DNA of 64,000 nucleotides from Gilvimarinus sp. DA14 (lineage in GTDB: Bacteria > Pseudomonadota > Gammaproteobacteria > Pseudomonadales > Cellvibrionaceae). Location: assembly GCF_024204685.1 (NCBI RefSeq), contig NZ_CP100350.1, positions 1,488,001 through 1,552,000 on the forward strand, given 5' to 3'. The position numbers were made by a program, and so were the translations under genes. Each line of letters starts with the position of its first letter. Position 1 is the first letter of the stretch. The notes under the pieces are model-generated. The model was not told where the DNA came from and did no database searches. It saw only the letters and a list, made by a program, of their open reading frames with translations. Of the stretch, positions 26,419 to 35,962 are shown piece by piece.

Positions 26419-27681
26419 ATGAAAATATTGCTGGTTGAAGACAGCGCCACCCTGCGCCACGCCATGAGCCAATACGTGCTTGATGCCGGGCATAGTCCCC
26501 TGCTCGCCGAAAGCGGCGAGCAGGCGTTGCAGCTGCTGGAAGACACACCGGTAGATATGATCATTATGGATGTGGAAATGCCGGGGCTGAACGGCTTTGA
26601 AACCACGGCGTTAATTCGCGAGTGGCTGGGCAGCCACTGGATCCCGATCATATTCGTCACCGGCATGAGTGAAGACGACGACTACCGTCAAGGTATCGAA
26701 GCCGGTGGGGACGATTATCTGATCAAGCCGGTCAGTAAAATGATCATTACGGCAAAAATTCGCGCCATGGAGCGCATTGCCGATATGCGGGACCAGCTCA
26801 ACCGCCTTAATAACGAGCTGGAAGCACTGAGTCAGCTGGATAGCCTTACCCAGGTGCTCAATCGCCGCACCTTTAACGAGCAGGCAGAACAGCAATGGTT
26901 ATTAGCCGGACGCAAGCAAACCCACACTTGCGCGCTGATGATCGATGTCGACCACTTCAAACTCTACAACGATCACTATGGCCATCCCGCAGGCGATGCC
27001 TGCCTGAAAGAAGTTACGGCGGCCATCAAAGGTTGCCTCAATCGCCCCTACGACCTCCTCGGCCGCTACGGCGGCGAAGAGTTCGTAGTGCTGCTACCAG
27101 AAACCGATGCGGCCGGGGCCGAGAGGGTGTGCAGCAGCATTAAGCAGGCCGTGGCCGATTTAGCCCTGCCTCACAAGGTTTCTCCGGTGGAGCCTATTGT
27201 CACCGTATCCATTGGCGCCGCCTGCTGCCTGCAACCACGCAGCTGCAACTTAGAGGAGGTAATTAAAGCCGCCGACCGGGCGCTCTATCGCGCTAAGCAC
27301 ACCGGGCGCAACCAATATGCCCTGGAAGAAATGACCGCCCACCGCACGGTAATCATCGCCCACAGTGATGAAGATGTACTGCAAGAGGCCAGCGCCTGCC
27401 TGCGCCCCATTTACAACCTGATCACGGCCGAAAGTGCCGAAGAAACACTGGAGCTAGCGGTTAATATCCGCCCCGACTTAATCATTCTCTGCCCCACCCT
27501 AGTCACCCAGGACGGCGCTTATCTGGCCGACACTTTGGCAGAGTTGGAGCGCACCGCGCCCATTGCCCAACTGTATCTCGGGCACGTCGCCGAACCGCCC
27601 CCGGCGGCCAGACCCAGTGTGGACTTACCCCTGAACTGCGAAGATTTACAGAAGATGGCCGGCCAGCTGTTGGGGCACTAG
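26419..27681 (+). CDS. Response regulator diguanylate cyclase (REC-GGDEF-degenerate REC)
   Basis: Makes cyclic di-GMP under control of a receiver domain. Residues 1-120 are a receiver with phospho-acceptor Asp51 ('MIIMDVEMPG') and 'LIKPVSK'. A coiled-coil (about 120-140) links to a GGDEF domain with active site GGEEF (218-222) and inhibitory I-site RPYD (209-212), five residues before it, so product inhibition is expected. Residues about 305-420 look like a second receiver in which the phospho-acceptor position is Cys ('DLIILCPTLV') and the acidic pair is lost ('VIIAHSDEDV'). The partner kinase is not nearby. Output could be biofilm or surface-protein control. Confidence 0.93.
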   Translation: MKILLVEDSATLRHAMSQYVLDAGHSPLLAESGEQALQLLEDTPVDMIIMDVEMPGLNGFETTALIREWLGSHWIPIIFVTGMSEDDDYRQGIEAGGDDYLIKPVSKMIITAKIRAMERIADMRDQLNRLNNELEALSQLDSLTQVLNRRTFNEQAEQQWLLAGRKQTHTCALMIDVDHFKLYNDHYGHPAGDACLKEVTAAIKGCLNRPYDLLGRYGGEEFVVLLPETDAAGAERVCSSIKQAVADLALPHKVSPVEPIVTVSIGAACCLQPRSCNLEEVIKAADRALYRAKHTGRNQYALEEMTAHRTVIIAHSDEDVLQEASACLRPIYNLITAESAEETLELAVNIRPDLIILCPTLVTQDGAYLADTLAELERTAPIAQLYLGHVAEPPPAARPSVDLPLNCEDLQKMAGQLLGH

Positions 27682-27690
27682 CACCCCAAC
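27669..27690. other. Hairpin over the stop codon of the diguanylate cyclase gene
   Basis: GTTGGGG (27669-27675) pairs with CCCCAAC (27684-27690); the loop contains the TAG stop. It lies between convergent genes. No U-tract follows, so termination is only possible. Confidence 0.4.
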
Positions 27691-27734
27691 GCTGCCACTA
27701 AACGCTTTGCTGCTAGCGACCAAGCGCTTTGCGG

Positions 27735-28751
27735 CTAAAGGGTACGCAGAGAGTTATACCAGTTTACATCGCGGGCGTATTTATCCACCTGATCCACTAC
27801 ATCCAACACCAGGGCAAACAGCGCCATGCGCACCAGCACACCGTTATCCGCCTGGCGGAAAATCGCCAGATTAGGATTTTGGTTTAAATCGTTGTCCAGC
27901 TCATTGGCGTCGGCCCGTGAATCGCGCGGCAGCGGATGCATAATTACGGTGTTGGGTTCGCAGTACTGGGTGTAAATAGACTGGTTTAAGCGGAAGCGGC
28001 CGCGGTACATATCCGCCTCCTCTTTGGTGGCAAAGCGCTCTTCCTGAATGCGAGTGGAATAGGCGATATCGACGCTGGAGATACTCTGCGTCAGATCTTC
28101 CGTAACCACCACTGTATGACCTGCAAGGCGCATCTCCTCAACGATCGCCTCCGGCATGGCCAGCTCTGCAGGCGACACTAAAGTCACATGCACATTGGCG
28201 AAATGCCGCAGCAGCTTACACAGTGAGTGGACCGTGCGGCCGTACTTCAAGTCACCAATAAGTGCGATACGCAGGCCATCGATACCGCGATTTTTTGACG
28301 CCAGCTCTTTGCGAATGGTGTACAAGTCCAGCAGTGCCTGGCTCGGGTGCTCGTTCGCCCCGTCACCACCGTTCAACACAGGTACCCGGCTGGCCTCGGC
28401 AAACTCAGCCACTGACCCCTCCTGGGGGTGACGCATGCAGATTACATCGGAAAAGCCCGACAAAACCCGCGCGGTATCATACAGAGACTCCCCTTTGGCA
28501 ATGGCCGAGCTTTCAAAACCCGTGGTTTCACGCACCTCGCCCCCCAGCAAGTTAAAGGCGCAGCCGAAGCTGATACGCGTGCGAGTACTGGGCTCGAAAA
28601 ACATATTGCCCAAAATCGCGCCTTCTAACACCCGGGTCACCCGGCGGCGCAGCGCGTAGGGCGCCATGGCATCGGCCACCTGAAAAATATGTTCAATATC
28701 GGAGCGTTCAAACTGTTCCACGGAGAGGATATGAGAGCCGGTAAAAATCAC
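27735..28751 (-). CDS. pyrB: Aspartate carbamoyltransferase
   Basis: Catalyses the first committed step of pyrimidine synthesis, carbamoyl phosphate plus aspartate to carbamoyl-aspartate. The 338-aa protein has carbamoyl-phosphate motif 'FFEPSTRTRISF', 'KGESLYDTARVLSGFSDVI', 'GGDGANEHPSQALLDLYTI', 'LIGDLKYGRTVHSL' and 'IMHPLPRD'. I take GTG at 28751 as start: AAAGGA lies just upstream and the homologous N-terminus begins there; the ATG at 28784 adds 11 residues. No pyrI or pyrC-like gene follows, unlike E. coli or Pseudomonas, so it may be a stand-alone type. Confidence 0.93.
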   Translation of the reverse strand: MIFTGSHILSVEQFERSDIEHIFQVADAMAPYALRRRVTRVLEGAILGNMFFEPSTRTRISFGCAFNLLGGEVRETTGFESSAIAKGESLYDTARVLSGFSDVICMRHPQEGSVAEFAEASRVPVLNGGDGANEHPSQALLDLYTIRKELASKNRGIDGLRIALIGDLKYGRTVHSLCKLLRHFANVHVTLVSPAELAMPEAIVEEMRLAGHTVVVTEDLTQSISSVDIAYSTRIQEERFATKEEADMYRGRFRLNQSIYTQYCEPNTVIMHPLPRDSRADANELDNDLNQNPNLAIFRQADNGVLVRMALFALVLDVVDQVDKYARDVNWYNSLRTL

Positions 28752-28963
28752 GTGTCTTCCTTTGCCTGTTGAAGGAGGGGTCACTATTCTAGCGTCCCAA
28801 CCAGTGCGGTGGAATCATTGCACAGGCAAGATCTGAAAATTTGCCCAGAACAGGCTTAAATAAAATCACGATCGACTTGATTGGCGTATAAAAACACTTT
28901 ATAAAACCCGCAAACGGCCGATATAACACTATAGTGAATCAGTACCGACAATAAGGACAGCAA

Positions 28964-29866
28964 GTGCCCGATCACCCAGATACCTTATCCAAATACAGCG
29001 ACGCGCTGACTGCCGAAAAAGTTCTGCAGTCCGGCTGTCTGCGCTGGAGTGCGCCGGTACTTTACCGCGATCCGTTTGAACTCAACCATCGCACCGCGCT
29101 GGCCTTTGAACCGCAAACACTGCTGAGTAATGTGATTCGTACCGCCTGCGGTATGATCTTCGCCCGCGAAGATCCGCGCGGCGCCTCACCATTGACTCAG
29201 GTCATTCGCCGCTGGCGGGATGAGGAACGCTTTGCCTCTCCTGAGGAGGCGGAAGAGGTGTTGCAGGAGCTGATGGCCCGCATGGTGGATCAGCGCCAAA
29301 ACGAGCTGGACGAAATGATGAGCGACTGGCGCCGCTACACACGCAGCCTGCGTATTTGCAGTTTCTCCGCCAAAGCCGACAACCTGACCGCCTGGCAGTA
29401 CTTTGCCGACAGCCACAAAGGGGCCGTATTGAAGTTTCAGTGCGGCGACAACACGTCGCTTGCCGCGCCGCAACAGGTGCAGTATCTGCCGGCGCGCCCG
29501 GAAATTACCAGCCTTAAAGAACAGCTAAACGTCATTCTTTACAACGAAAAGCTGCACAGCCAGGATTTTTTTGCCGAGAAATTTCTCTGCAAACAACCGG
29601 CGGCAAAGGGCGAACAGGAGTGGCGCTGCTTTTTTAATGTTGATGCCGCTACGGCGGCCAAGTCCACCGACGAGAATGACTGGTTCAGCGACCAACCATT
29701 TGCTGCGAACGAACTGCGAGCGGTTTATTTTGGCGCTTTTATGAGCACCGAAGACAAACAGCGACTACTGGCCTTACTCAAGCATCGCTACCCGGAAACC
29801 AAAGTATTCCAAGCCGAGGCTGTAGCGGGGAAATACGAAATAAGCTTTAATCGCCTCAAACACTGA
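28964..29866 (+). CDS. DUF2971-family protein
   Basis: A 300-aa soluble protein of the DUF2971 family. Seen are 'LSKYSDALTAEKVLQSGCLR' with 'FELNHR' at the N-terminus, and the central 'LRICSFSAKADNLTAWQYFA' with 'SHKGAVLKF', the family's best conserved block. Function is unknown; DUF2971 genes are scattered and often found in accessory regions. GTG start at 28964 with AAGGA upstream. It stands alone, divergent from pyrB and convergent with lnt. Codon use looks like its neighbours. Confidence 0.8.
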   Translation: MPDHPDTLSKYSDALTAEKVLQSGCLRWSAPVLYRDPFELNHRTALAFEPQTLLSNVIRTACGMIFAREDPRGASPLTQVIRRWRDEERFASPEEAEEVLQELMARMVDQRQNELDEMMSDWRRYTRSLRICSFSAKADNLTAWQYFADSHKGAVLKFQCGDNTSLAAPQQVQYLPARPEITSLKEQLNVILYNEKLHSQDFFAEKFLCKQPAAKGEQEWRCFFNVDAATAAKSTDENDWFSDQPFAANELRAVYFGAFMSTEDKQRLLALLKHRYPETKVFQAEAVAGKYEISFNRLKH

Positions 29867-29887
29867 AGACTCAGGCCTCATCTGGCG

Positions 29888-31426
29888 CTAATACCGACGC
29901 TGCGAGGCCAGCAAACCGAGCAGCAGCGCCAGCGACAAAAACACCACCGGCCAACTACCCCAGCGCATAAACGGTGTGTCGCCGTAGGCGGGATAAATAA
30001 CACCGCTCAAAGTAGCGCTGACAAACTGACGGCTTTTTTCGACGACTCTCCCTTTGGGGTCGACAATCGCACTCACACCATTATTGGTGCTGCGCAACAG
30101 GTAACGTCCGGTCTCCAGTGCACGCATCTGCGCCATTTGCAGGTGCTGTAAAGGACCGATTGAGTCGGCAAACCAGGCATCATTACTTACGGTTAACAGC
30201 ACATTGCGATGCCTGGCGCTCTCTGCCACCAGCGATGGGTAAACCACTTCATAGCACACACTGGGAGCAATGCTGACATCATTAATCAGCAGGCCCCGCT
30301 GATCATCCGGGCCGCGATGAATGTAAGAGGTAGGCAAATCAAAAAACTCTATAGTGCCGCGCAACCAATCTTCCAGGGGCACATATTCGCCGAAAGGCAC
30401 CAGCCGACGCTTGTGGTATATACCCATGGCCTCACCAAAGCCTGTCACCGAGTTGTAATAGCGGCGGCGACTCAAATCGTCGTAAATAATCCCGGTAACA
30501 AGCCCGGTATTGGTATCCGCCGCCTGGCGGTTAACCCGATTGAGAAAATCCAGGGCGTTGTTGTAGGTGAGCGGCACCGCCGCTTCGGGCCAGATCAGCC
30601 AGTCGCTGTCCCAGTGAGGCTCACTCAAATCCATCAGGCGATCCAGGGTGGGCTGAGCGAATTTCGGGTTCCACTTTAACTCCTGCGCCACATTGGGCTG
30701 CACCATAGTCACACTGATGGGCTGGTCGCGATTCAGCTTGCTCCACTGTACGTTTTCAAGCTGCCAACCCACCAACCACAGCGCACACACCATAATGCTC
30801 GCCATCCACAGGTTGCCAGACGGGCGCATAAAAAAGCCCCAGGCGGCGAGGGTAGCGGCGCTAAAGGCGGTAATAAAACTGAGCCCGAGCACACCAAACA
30901 ATGGGGCCCAGCCGGCCAGCGGCGTCTGCAAATGACCATAACCCAGGTAAAGCCAGGGGAAGCCGGTTAACAACCAGGAACGCAGCCATTCACCGAGCAG
31001 GTAACAGGCGGGAAACCCCAGCAAAATCCCCAAGCGGCCGTGCCCCATCAGTGAGCGGCAGATGACAAAGGGCACGGCAAAAATACCGGCCATAAAGAGC
31101 ACAAAAAGCGCGGTTAGAAGCCCCGCCAGCCAGACCGATGCATTGCCAAACTGGTGAATGGCTACAAAAATCCACGACACCCCCACCCCGTAAAGCCCTA
31201 GGCCGAAAGCCAGCGCCACTATCCAGGCGCGACGGCTGGCGACTTTAAATAACAGTAGCGGAAAAACCGCAAGCCCCAGTAGGGCCAACGGCCAGAGATT
31301 AAAAGGCGCAAACGCCAGAGGCTGCAGGGCCCCGGCCAGCAGTGCCAGGGCGGCGGCGTTGTACCAGCGCAGGCGATTAAGTCCGCGACTGACAGTGCCG
31401 GTGATTATGGTCTCAGTGCCGATCAA
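29888..31426 (-). CDS. lnt: Apolipoprotein N-acyltransferase
   Basis: Adds the third acyl chain to the N-terminal cysteine of lipoproteins in the inner membrane, needed for export by Lol. The 512-aa protein has about six N-terminal membrane segments, then a nitrilase-like periplasmic domain with Glu in 'LIWPEAAVPLTYNN', Lys in 'YHKRRLVPFGEYVPLEDWL' and Cys in 'APSVCYEVVYP', the catalytic triad. A last TM segment ends the protein. It overlaps corC by 14 bp at its start and is the last gene of the miaB-ybeZ-ybeY-corC-lnt unit, as in E. coli. Confidence 0.96.
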   Translation of the reverse strand: MIGTETIITGTVSRGLNRLRWYNAAALALLAGALQPLAFAPFNLWPLALLGLAVFPLLLFKVASRRAWIVALAFGLGLYGVGVSWIFVAIHQFGNASVWLAGLLTALFVLFMAGIFAVPFVICRSLMGHGRLGILLGFPACYLLGEWLRSWLLTGFPWLYLGYGHLQTPLAGWAPLFGVLGLSFITAFSAATLAAWGFFMRPSGNLWMASIMVCALWLVGWQLENVQWSKLNRDQPISVTMVQPNVAQELKWNPKFAQPTLDRLMDLSEPHWDSDWLIWPEAAVPLTYNNALDFLNRVNRQAADTNTGLVTGIIYDDLSRRRYYNSVTGFGEAMGIYHKRRLVPFGEYVPLEDWLRGTIEFFDLPTSYIHRGPDDQRGLLINDVSIAPSVCYEVVYPSLVAESARHRNVLLTVSNDAWFADSIGPLQHLQMAQMRALETGRYLLRSTNNGVSAIVDPKGRVVEKSRQFVSATLSGVIYPAYGDTPFMRWGSWPVVFLSLALLLGLLASQRRY

Positions 31427-32276
31427 GTGTTAAACGCACCAGATGAATTTGCCGATTATCGGCATAGAGAACGCGGAAGGTAAAGCCGTCTACCTCGGTA
31501 GTTTCATTGCGCTTAGGCAGGTGGCCAAAAGACTGCATCAAAATACCGCCGATGGTGTCAAAATCTTCATCCGACAGCCCGGCTTCGAAATAATCGTTGA
31601 AATCTTCGATCGGGGTCAGCGCTTTGATCACATAATCGGTATCGCTGACTTTTTTGATGTGCTCGTCGGAAATCTCTTCATCGGTTTCATCTTCAATTTC
31701 GCCGACGATCTCCTCGAGAATATCCTCAATAGTAATCAGACCAGAGATACCGCCGTACTCATCAATCACCAGCGCCATATGGTAGCGCTGCTCGCGGAAT
31801 TCCCGCAGCAGCACATTAACGCGTTTACTTTCGGGCACGATATTGGCGGTGCGAATAATCTGCTCCAGGCTAAAATCGTTGTTGCCCTCCAGCATCATCC
31901 GCAGTAAGTCTTTGGCCAGTAATATGCCTTTAATATCGTCGATAGAATCGCCAATCACGGGAAAACGCGAGTGGCCAGACTCAATAATTTTGGGCAGAAA
32001 GTCTTTTGGTTTATCGTCAATTTTTACCGCGACGATTTGCGTGCGCGGGATCATGATTTCCCGCGCCTGCAGGCTGGACACGTCCAGTGCGCCTTCGATG
32101 ATGCTGAGCGCCTCCTGGTCCAACAACTTGTTGTCGGCGGCGTCTTTTATAATTTCCAGTAGGTCGTCGCGGGATTTGGGCTCGCCGGAAAAGGCGTTGA
32201 GCACCCGATCCAACCAAGACTTCTCCTGTTTATCCTGGAGGCGCGACGCGCTGCTACTCGATGGGTCGTCCGTCAT
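31413..32276 (-). CDS. ybeX: CorC/YbeX-family CBS-domain protein
   Basis: A 287-aa cytoplasmic protein with two CBS domains (about 65-190: 'REIMIPRTQIVAV', 'GHSRFPVIGDSIDDIKGIL', 'ALVIDEYGGISGLITIEDIL') and a C-terminal transporter-associated CorC_HlyC domain. In E. coli, YbeX is linked to magnesium efflux and to ribosome metabolism. The ATG overlaps the ybeY stop by four bases (ATGA), so the genes are translationally coupled. Confidence 0.94.
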   Translation of the reverse strand: MTDDPSSSSASRLQDKQEKSWLDRVLNAFSGEPKSRDDLLEIIKDAADNKLLDQEALSIIEGALDVSSLQAREIMIPRTQIVAVKIDDKPKDFLPKIIESGHSRFPVIGDSIDDIKGILLAKDLLRMMLEGNNDFSLEQIIRTANIVPESKRVNVLLREFREQRYHMALVIDEYGGISGLITIEDILEEIVGEIEDETDEEISDEHIKKVSDTDYVIKALTPIEDFNDYFEAGLSDEDFDTIGGILMQSFGHLPKRNETTEVDGFTFRVLYADNRQIHLVRLTLDRH

Positions 32277-32788
32277 GGCACTGATGATTCCTGTGTCGTT
32301 GTCGTATAGGGGTTGCCCGCACCAGTGTCGGTGCCGGCTTCAGCATAGGGGGGGGCAAACCCCAGCCCGGTGATAATCTCGGTTTCCAGCGTTTCCATAC
32401 GCTCGGCGTCAGTGTCGTCAATGTGGTCGTAACCTAGCAAATGCAAGGTACCGTGCACAAGCATATGAGCCCAGTGGGCCTTTAGGGTTTTGCCCTGTTC
32501 GCGAGCCTCACGCGCTACCACCTCAGCGCATACGGCTAAGTCCCCCAACAAGGGTAATTCAAGCTCGGCGGGCAGATCGGCGGGAAAGGAAAGAACGTTG
32601 GTAGGGTAATGCTTACCTCGGTATTGACCGTTTAACTCGGCGCTGGTGTCGGCGTCGACAATGCACAGGCTGACTTCGGCTGGATCCCGATGGCCTGCGA
32701 CTGCCGCCGCCACCCATCGGTGTACTTCGTCGTCGCTGGGCAGTTGGTCGTCATCGACCTGAATATCAATATCCACCTGGACGCTCAT
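32273..32788 (-). CDS. ybeY: Endoribonuclease YbeY
   Basis: Metal-dependent RNase for 16S rRNA 3'-end maturation and ribosome quality control. The 171-aa protein has the zinc-binding H-x3-H-x5-H motif in 'HGTLHLLGYDHIDD', and 'YRGKHYPTNVLSFP' in the middle. The C-terminal 15 residues are Thr-rich and outside the usual domain. It lies 3 bp after the phoH-like gene and overlaps ybeX. Confidence 0.96.
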   Translation of the reverse strand: MSVQVDIDIQVDDDQLPSDDEVHRWVAAAVAGHRDPAEVSLCIVDADTSAELNGQYRGKHYPTNVLSFPADLPAELELPLLGDLAVCAEVVAREAREQGKTLKAHWAHMLVHGTLHLLGYDHIDDTDAERMETLETEIITGLGFAPPYAEAGTDTGAGNPYTTTTQESSVP

Positions 32789-32791
32789 GGC

Positions 32792-33844
32792 TCAGCGCTC
32801 ACGATCCGGGTTGGCCGCTTCGAAGGCATCGTAGGCCTCGACAATACGCTGTACCAGCGGGTGGCGCACTACGTCTTTAGAGCCAAAGTGAGTAAAACTT
32901 ATTCCCTCGACGTTGTTCAGTACCTCAACCACATGCTTGAGGCCGGATTTCTGGCCACGCGGTAAGTCAATTTGACTGGGATCACCGGTAATCACGGCGG
33001 TAGAGCCGAAACCGATGCGGGTCAGGAACATTTTCATCTGTTCACAGGTGGTATTCTGGCTCTCGTCCAGAATCACAAACGAGTTGTTCAGGGTGCGGCC
33101 GCGCATATAGGCAAGCGGCGCCACTTCAATCACATTGCGCTCGAGCAGCTTGCCGACGGTTTCAAAGCCCAGCATTTCAAACAGGGCGTCGTACAGCGGG
33201 CGCAGGTAAGGGTCTACCTTTTGGGCCAGATCACCGGGCAAAAAACCCAGCTTTTCGCCCGCCTCAACGGCGGGGCGCACCAGCAGAATACGCTCTACGT
33301 CATCGCGCAGCAGCGCTTCGACCGCACAGGCCACGGCCAGATAGGTTTTACCGGTACCGGCCGGACCAACACCAAAGTTGATATCGTTGGTCTGGACTGA
33401 GCGCACATAGCGCTGCTGGTTAACGCCGCGAGGCTTAATGGTGCACTTTTTGGTTCGAATGAGTACGGTACCGGCGGGAATTTTCTCTTCGTTTTGCTCA
33501 GCGCCGGCGGGCGCAGCCGTCGGCTCGGCAGAGGTCTGTTGCATAAGCTGTTCGATTCCTGCGCTTTGCAGCGCCAGATGGATTTCGTCGGGAGTCAACT
33601 CGATGGTACTGGTTTCGCGATACAGCTCGCGCAGCACTTCGGCGGCGGTTTCAGCGAGAGCGCGGCCGCCTACCAGAGCAAAGTGATTACCCCGGTTACG
33701 GATTTCGATGTTCAGGCGCTGTTCGATCTGGCGCAGGTGCTGGTCAAACTGACCGCATAAACTGGCAAGACGGCGGTTGTCATTTGGCTCAAGAATCACC
33801 TCGCAGGTGACCTGAGAGGTATCGGGCACGACGTGTTTATTCAA
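32792..33844 (-). CDS. ybeZ: PhoH-like ATPase (YbeZ)
   Basis: A 350-aa PhoH-family NTPase that partners YbeY in RNA processing. An N-terminal KH-like part (residues about 20-95) leads to the ATPase core: 'INFGVGPAGTGKTYLAVACA' (Walker A), 'ILLVRPAVEAGEKLGFLPGD', 'VILDESQNTTCEQMKMFLTR' (Walker B) and 'STAVITGDPSQIDLPRG'. It follows miaB after 134 bp and precedes ybeY by 3 bp. Confidence 0.95.
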   Translation of the reverse strand: MNKHVVPDTSQVTCEVILEPNDNRRLASLCGQFDQHLRQIEQRLNIEIRNRGNHFALVGGRALAETAAEVLRELYRETSTIELTPDEIHLALQSAGIEQLMQQTSAEPTAAPAGAEQNEEKIPAGTVLIRTKKCTIKPRGVNQQRYVRSVQTNDINFGVGPAGTGKTYLAVACAVEALLRDDVERILLVRPAVEAGEKLGFLPGDLAQKVDPYLRPLYDALFEMLGFETVGKLLERNVIEVAPLAYMRGRTLNNSFVILDESQNTTCEQMKMFLTRIGFGSTAVITGDPSQIDLPRGQKSGLKHVVEVLNNVEGISFTHFGSKDVVRHPLVQRIVEAYDAFEAANPDRER

Positions 33845-33978
33845 GGATGGATAAATACTCTTGTTGCGTTTTCTGATTCAAAGCGTAAACCATTACCCAG
33901 TTAGGGGGAAGCCCGTGAACCGGCGAATTCTTTATTACCGGCTCGGGGCTACAAACCTGTGGTTATAGCAATCGATGA

Positions 33979-35340
33979 TTACATTTCGTCGAGCTCAGAG
34001 CCGATCAGCGTACCCAGAAGCGAATTGGGCAGAGCCTGGTCGATTCGCACATCGGCAAACTTGCCGATCAGAGCCGGATCATCCGCGCGGAAGTTGACTA
34101 CGCGGTTATTCTCGGTACGTCCCGACAGCTGCCCCGGATCTTTCTTGCTGTAGCCGGATACCAGCACCCGCTCGACATTACCCACCATGCGACGACTGAT
34201 GGCCTGGGCCTGCTGGGTAATACGATCTTGCAGGATTTTCAGGCGCTGTTTTTTGACCTCCATGGGAGTGTCATCGGGTAAATCCGAGGCCGGGGTGCCC
34301 GGGCGCGGGCTGTAAATAAAGCTGAACGAGGTATCGAAACCGATATCGCCAATAAGCTTCATGGTGCGGGCGAAATCGTCTTCGGTTTCGCCGGGAAAGC
34401 CGATAATAAAGTCAGAGGAAAAACTGATATCCGGGCGGTGCTCACGAATACGGCGCAGCTTGGATTTATATTCGATCGCGGTGTGGCCGCGCTTCATCGC
34501 CATCAAAATACGGTCGGAACCGCTCTGGACCGGTAGATGCAGATGGCTGACGAGCTCGGGCACTTCGGCGTAGACGTCGATCAGCGATTCGGAAAACTCC
34601 ACCGGGTGCGAGGTGGTAAAGCGAATGCGGTCAATACCCTCTACTGCGGCGACGAAAGTAATCAGCTCAGCCAAGTCGACAATGCCGTCATCGGATTCGC
34701 CGCGATAGGCGTTTACGTTTTGCCCTAAAAGGTTAATCTCCCGCACGCCCTGGGCTGCCAGATGGACGACCTCGCGCATTACATCGGCCACCGGACGGCT
34801 CACTTCCTCACCGCGGGTGTAAGGCACCACACAGAAGGTGCAGTATTTGGAGCAACCTTCCATGATCGAGACAAACGCGCTCACGCCATCGGCATCGGGC
34901 TGGGGCAGCTTGTCGAACTTTTCGATCTCGGGGAAACTGATATCCACTACCACCGCGCCGTTGTCACGGGGCTGCTCCATCATCTCGGGCAGCCGGTGCA
35001 GGGTTTGCGGGCCAAAAATCAGATCCACAAAAGGCGCGCGCTCGGCAATCGCATCGCCCTCTTGGCTGGCGACGCAACCGCCCACCCCAATAATCATATT
35101 GGGGTTCTTTTCCTTCAGCTGTTTCCAGCGCCCCAATTGGTGAAAGAGCTTTTCCTGCGCTTTTTCACGAATGGAGCAGGTGTTAATCAGCACCACATCG
35201 GCCTCTTCGGGGTTCTCGGTGGCCACCATTTGGTGGGACTCCCCCAGAAGATCGCGCATGCGCGATGAATCATACTCGTTCATCTGACAGCCATGGGTCT
35301 TGATGTAGAGCTTTTTTACCGGTGTCTCGGTCGCTGACAT
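33979..35340 (-). CDS. miaB: tRNA-2-methylthio-N6-dimethylallyladenosine synthase
   Basis: Radical-SAM methylthiotransferase that converts i6A37 to ms2i6A37 in tRNAs reading UNN codons. The 453-aa protein has the three N-terminal cluster cysteines ('[11 protein letters not shown]', '[12 protein letters not shown]', '[10 protein letters not shown]'), the radical SAM motif '[15 protein letters not shown]' (CxxxCxxC), and a C-terminal TRAM domain ('[19 protein letters not shown]'). The ATG at 35340 gives [10 protein letters not shown]; the in-frame upstream start at 35403 lies in the divergent promoter region. It heads the ybeZ-ybeY-ybeX-lnt block. Confidence 0.96.
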   Translation of the reverse strand: MSATETPVKKLYIKTHGCQMNEYDSSRMRDLLGESHQMVATENPEEADVVLINTCSIREKAQEKLFHQLGRWKQLKEKNPNMIIGVGGCVASQEGDAIAERAPFVDLIFGPQTLHRLPEMMEQPRDNGAVVVDISFPEIEKFDKLPQPDADGVSAFVSIMEGCSKYCTFCVVPYTRGEEVSRPVADVMREVVHLAAQGVREINLLGQNVNAYRGESDDGIVDLAELITFVAAVEGIDRIRFTTSHPVEFSESLIDVYAEVPELVSHLHLPVQSGSDRILMAMKRGHTAIEYKSKLRRIREHRPDISFSSDFIIGFPGETEDDFARTMKLIGDIGFDTSFSFIYSPRPGTPASDLPDDTPMEVKKQRLKILQDRITQQAQAISRRMVGNVERVLVSGYSKKDPGQLSGRTENNRVVNFRADDPALIGKFADVRIDQALPNSLLGTLIGSELDEM

Positions 35341-35518
35341 AGAGTGCGGGCCTGCATTGGGACGAAATTTAAGGCCGCGCATTATAGCTATCTCAATGAC
35401 CAAATCCCATAGCCCGCAGGCAAAAAATGATTATTTTTTGTGCAAAATTCTTCCATTGAGCTGCGGATATGCTATTCTTCGCGCCCTTTTTCAACAGCAG
35501 AGATACCCGTTGTACACC

Positions 35519-35845
35519 ATGAACTCACGCCCTATTTACAAGGTGATTTTCCACAATCAGGGACAGGTTTTTGAAGTCTTCGCCCGCGCCATCTACCAGA
35601 GCGAAATGTACGGCTTTATTGAAGTCGAGGAGTTCGTGTTCGGCGAGCGCAGCCAAGTGGTAGTAGACCCAGGTGAGGAAAAGCTAAAAGCCGAGTTCGC
35701 CGGAGTGAAACGCTCGTATCTGCCCATGCACGCCATTGTGCGCATTGACGAGGTGGAAAAAGAAGGCGCCGCCAAGGTCAGTGAATTTAAAGGCGAAAAA
35801 GTCACCCCCTTCCCCTACGGCGGGATGAGCCCGAGCGATAGCTAG
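35519..35845 (+). CDS. DUF1820-family protein
   Basis: A 108-aa cytoplasmic protein with the family motif 'YKVIFHNQGQVFEVFAR', 'EMYGFIEVEEFVFGERSQVV' and 'RSYLPMHAIVRIDEVEKEG'. DUF1820 is a gammaproteobacterial family of unknown function; the beta-rich pattern suggests a small SH3-like fold. The ATG at 35519 fits homologues; an in-frame extension to 35357 runs through the miaB promoter area. An extended -10 (TGCTATTCT, 35470-35478) is 40 bp upstream. Confidence 0.88.
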   Translation: MNSRPIYKVIFHNQGQVFEVFARAIYQSEMYGFIEVEEFVFGERSQVVVDPGEEKLKAEFAGVKRSYLPMHAIVRIDEVEKEGAAKVSEFKGEKVTPFPYGGMSPSDS

Positions 35846-35962
35846 CTCCAGCGATCTTATTCGCGCCGCGCAGCCTGCGGCGCATTTACTCCCAGCGCAC
35901 AATCTTTTAGCATCTCGGCAGGGCTCGCCAAACCGTCGGGCCACCGGCTGCAGGGGTTTTGC

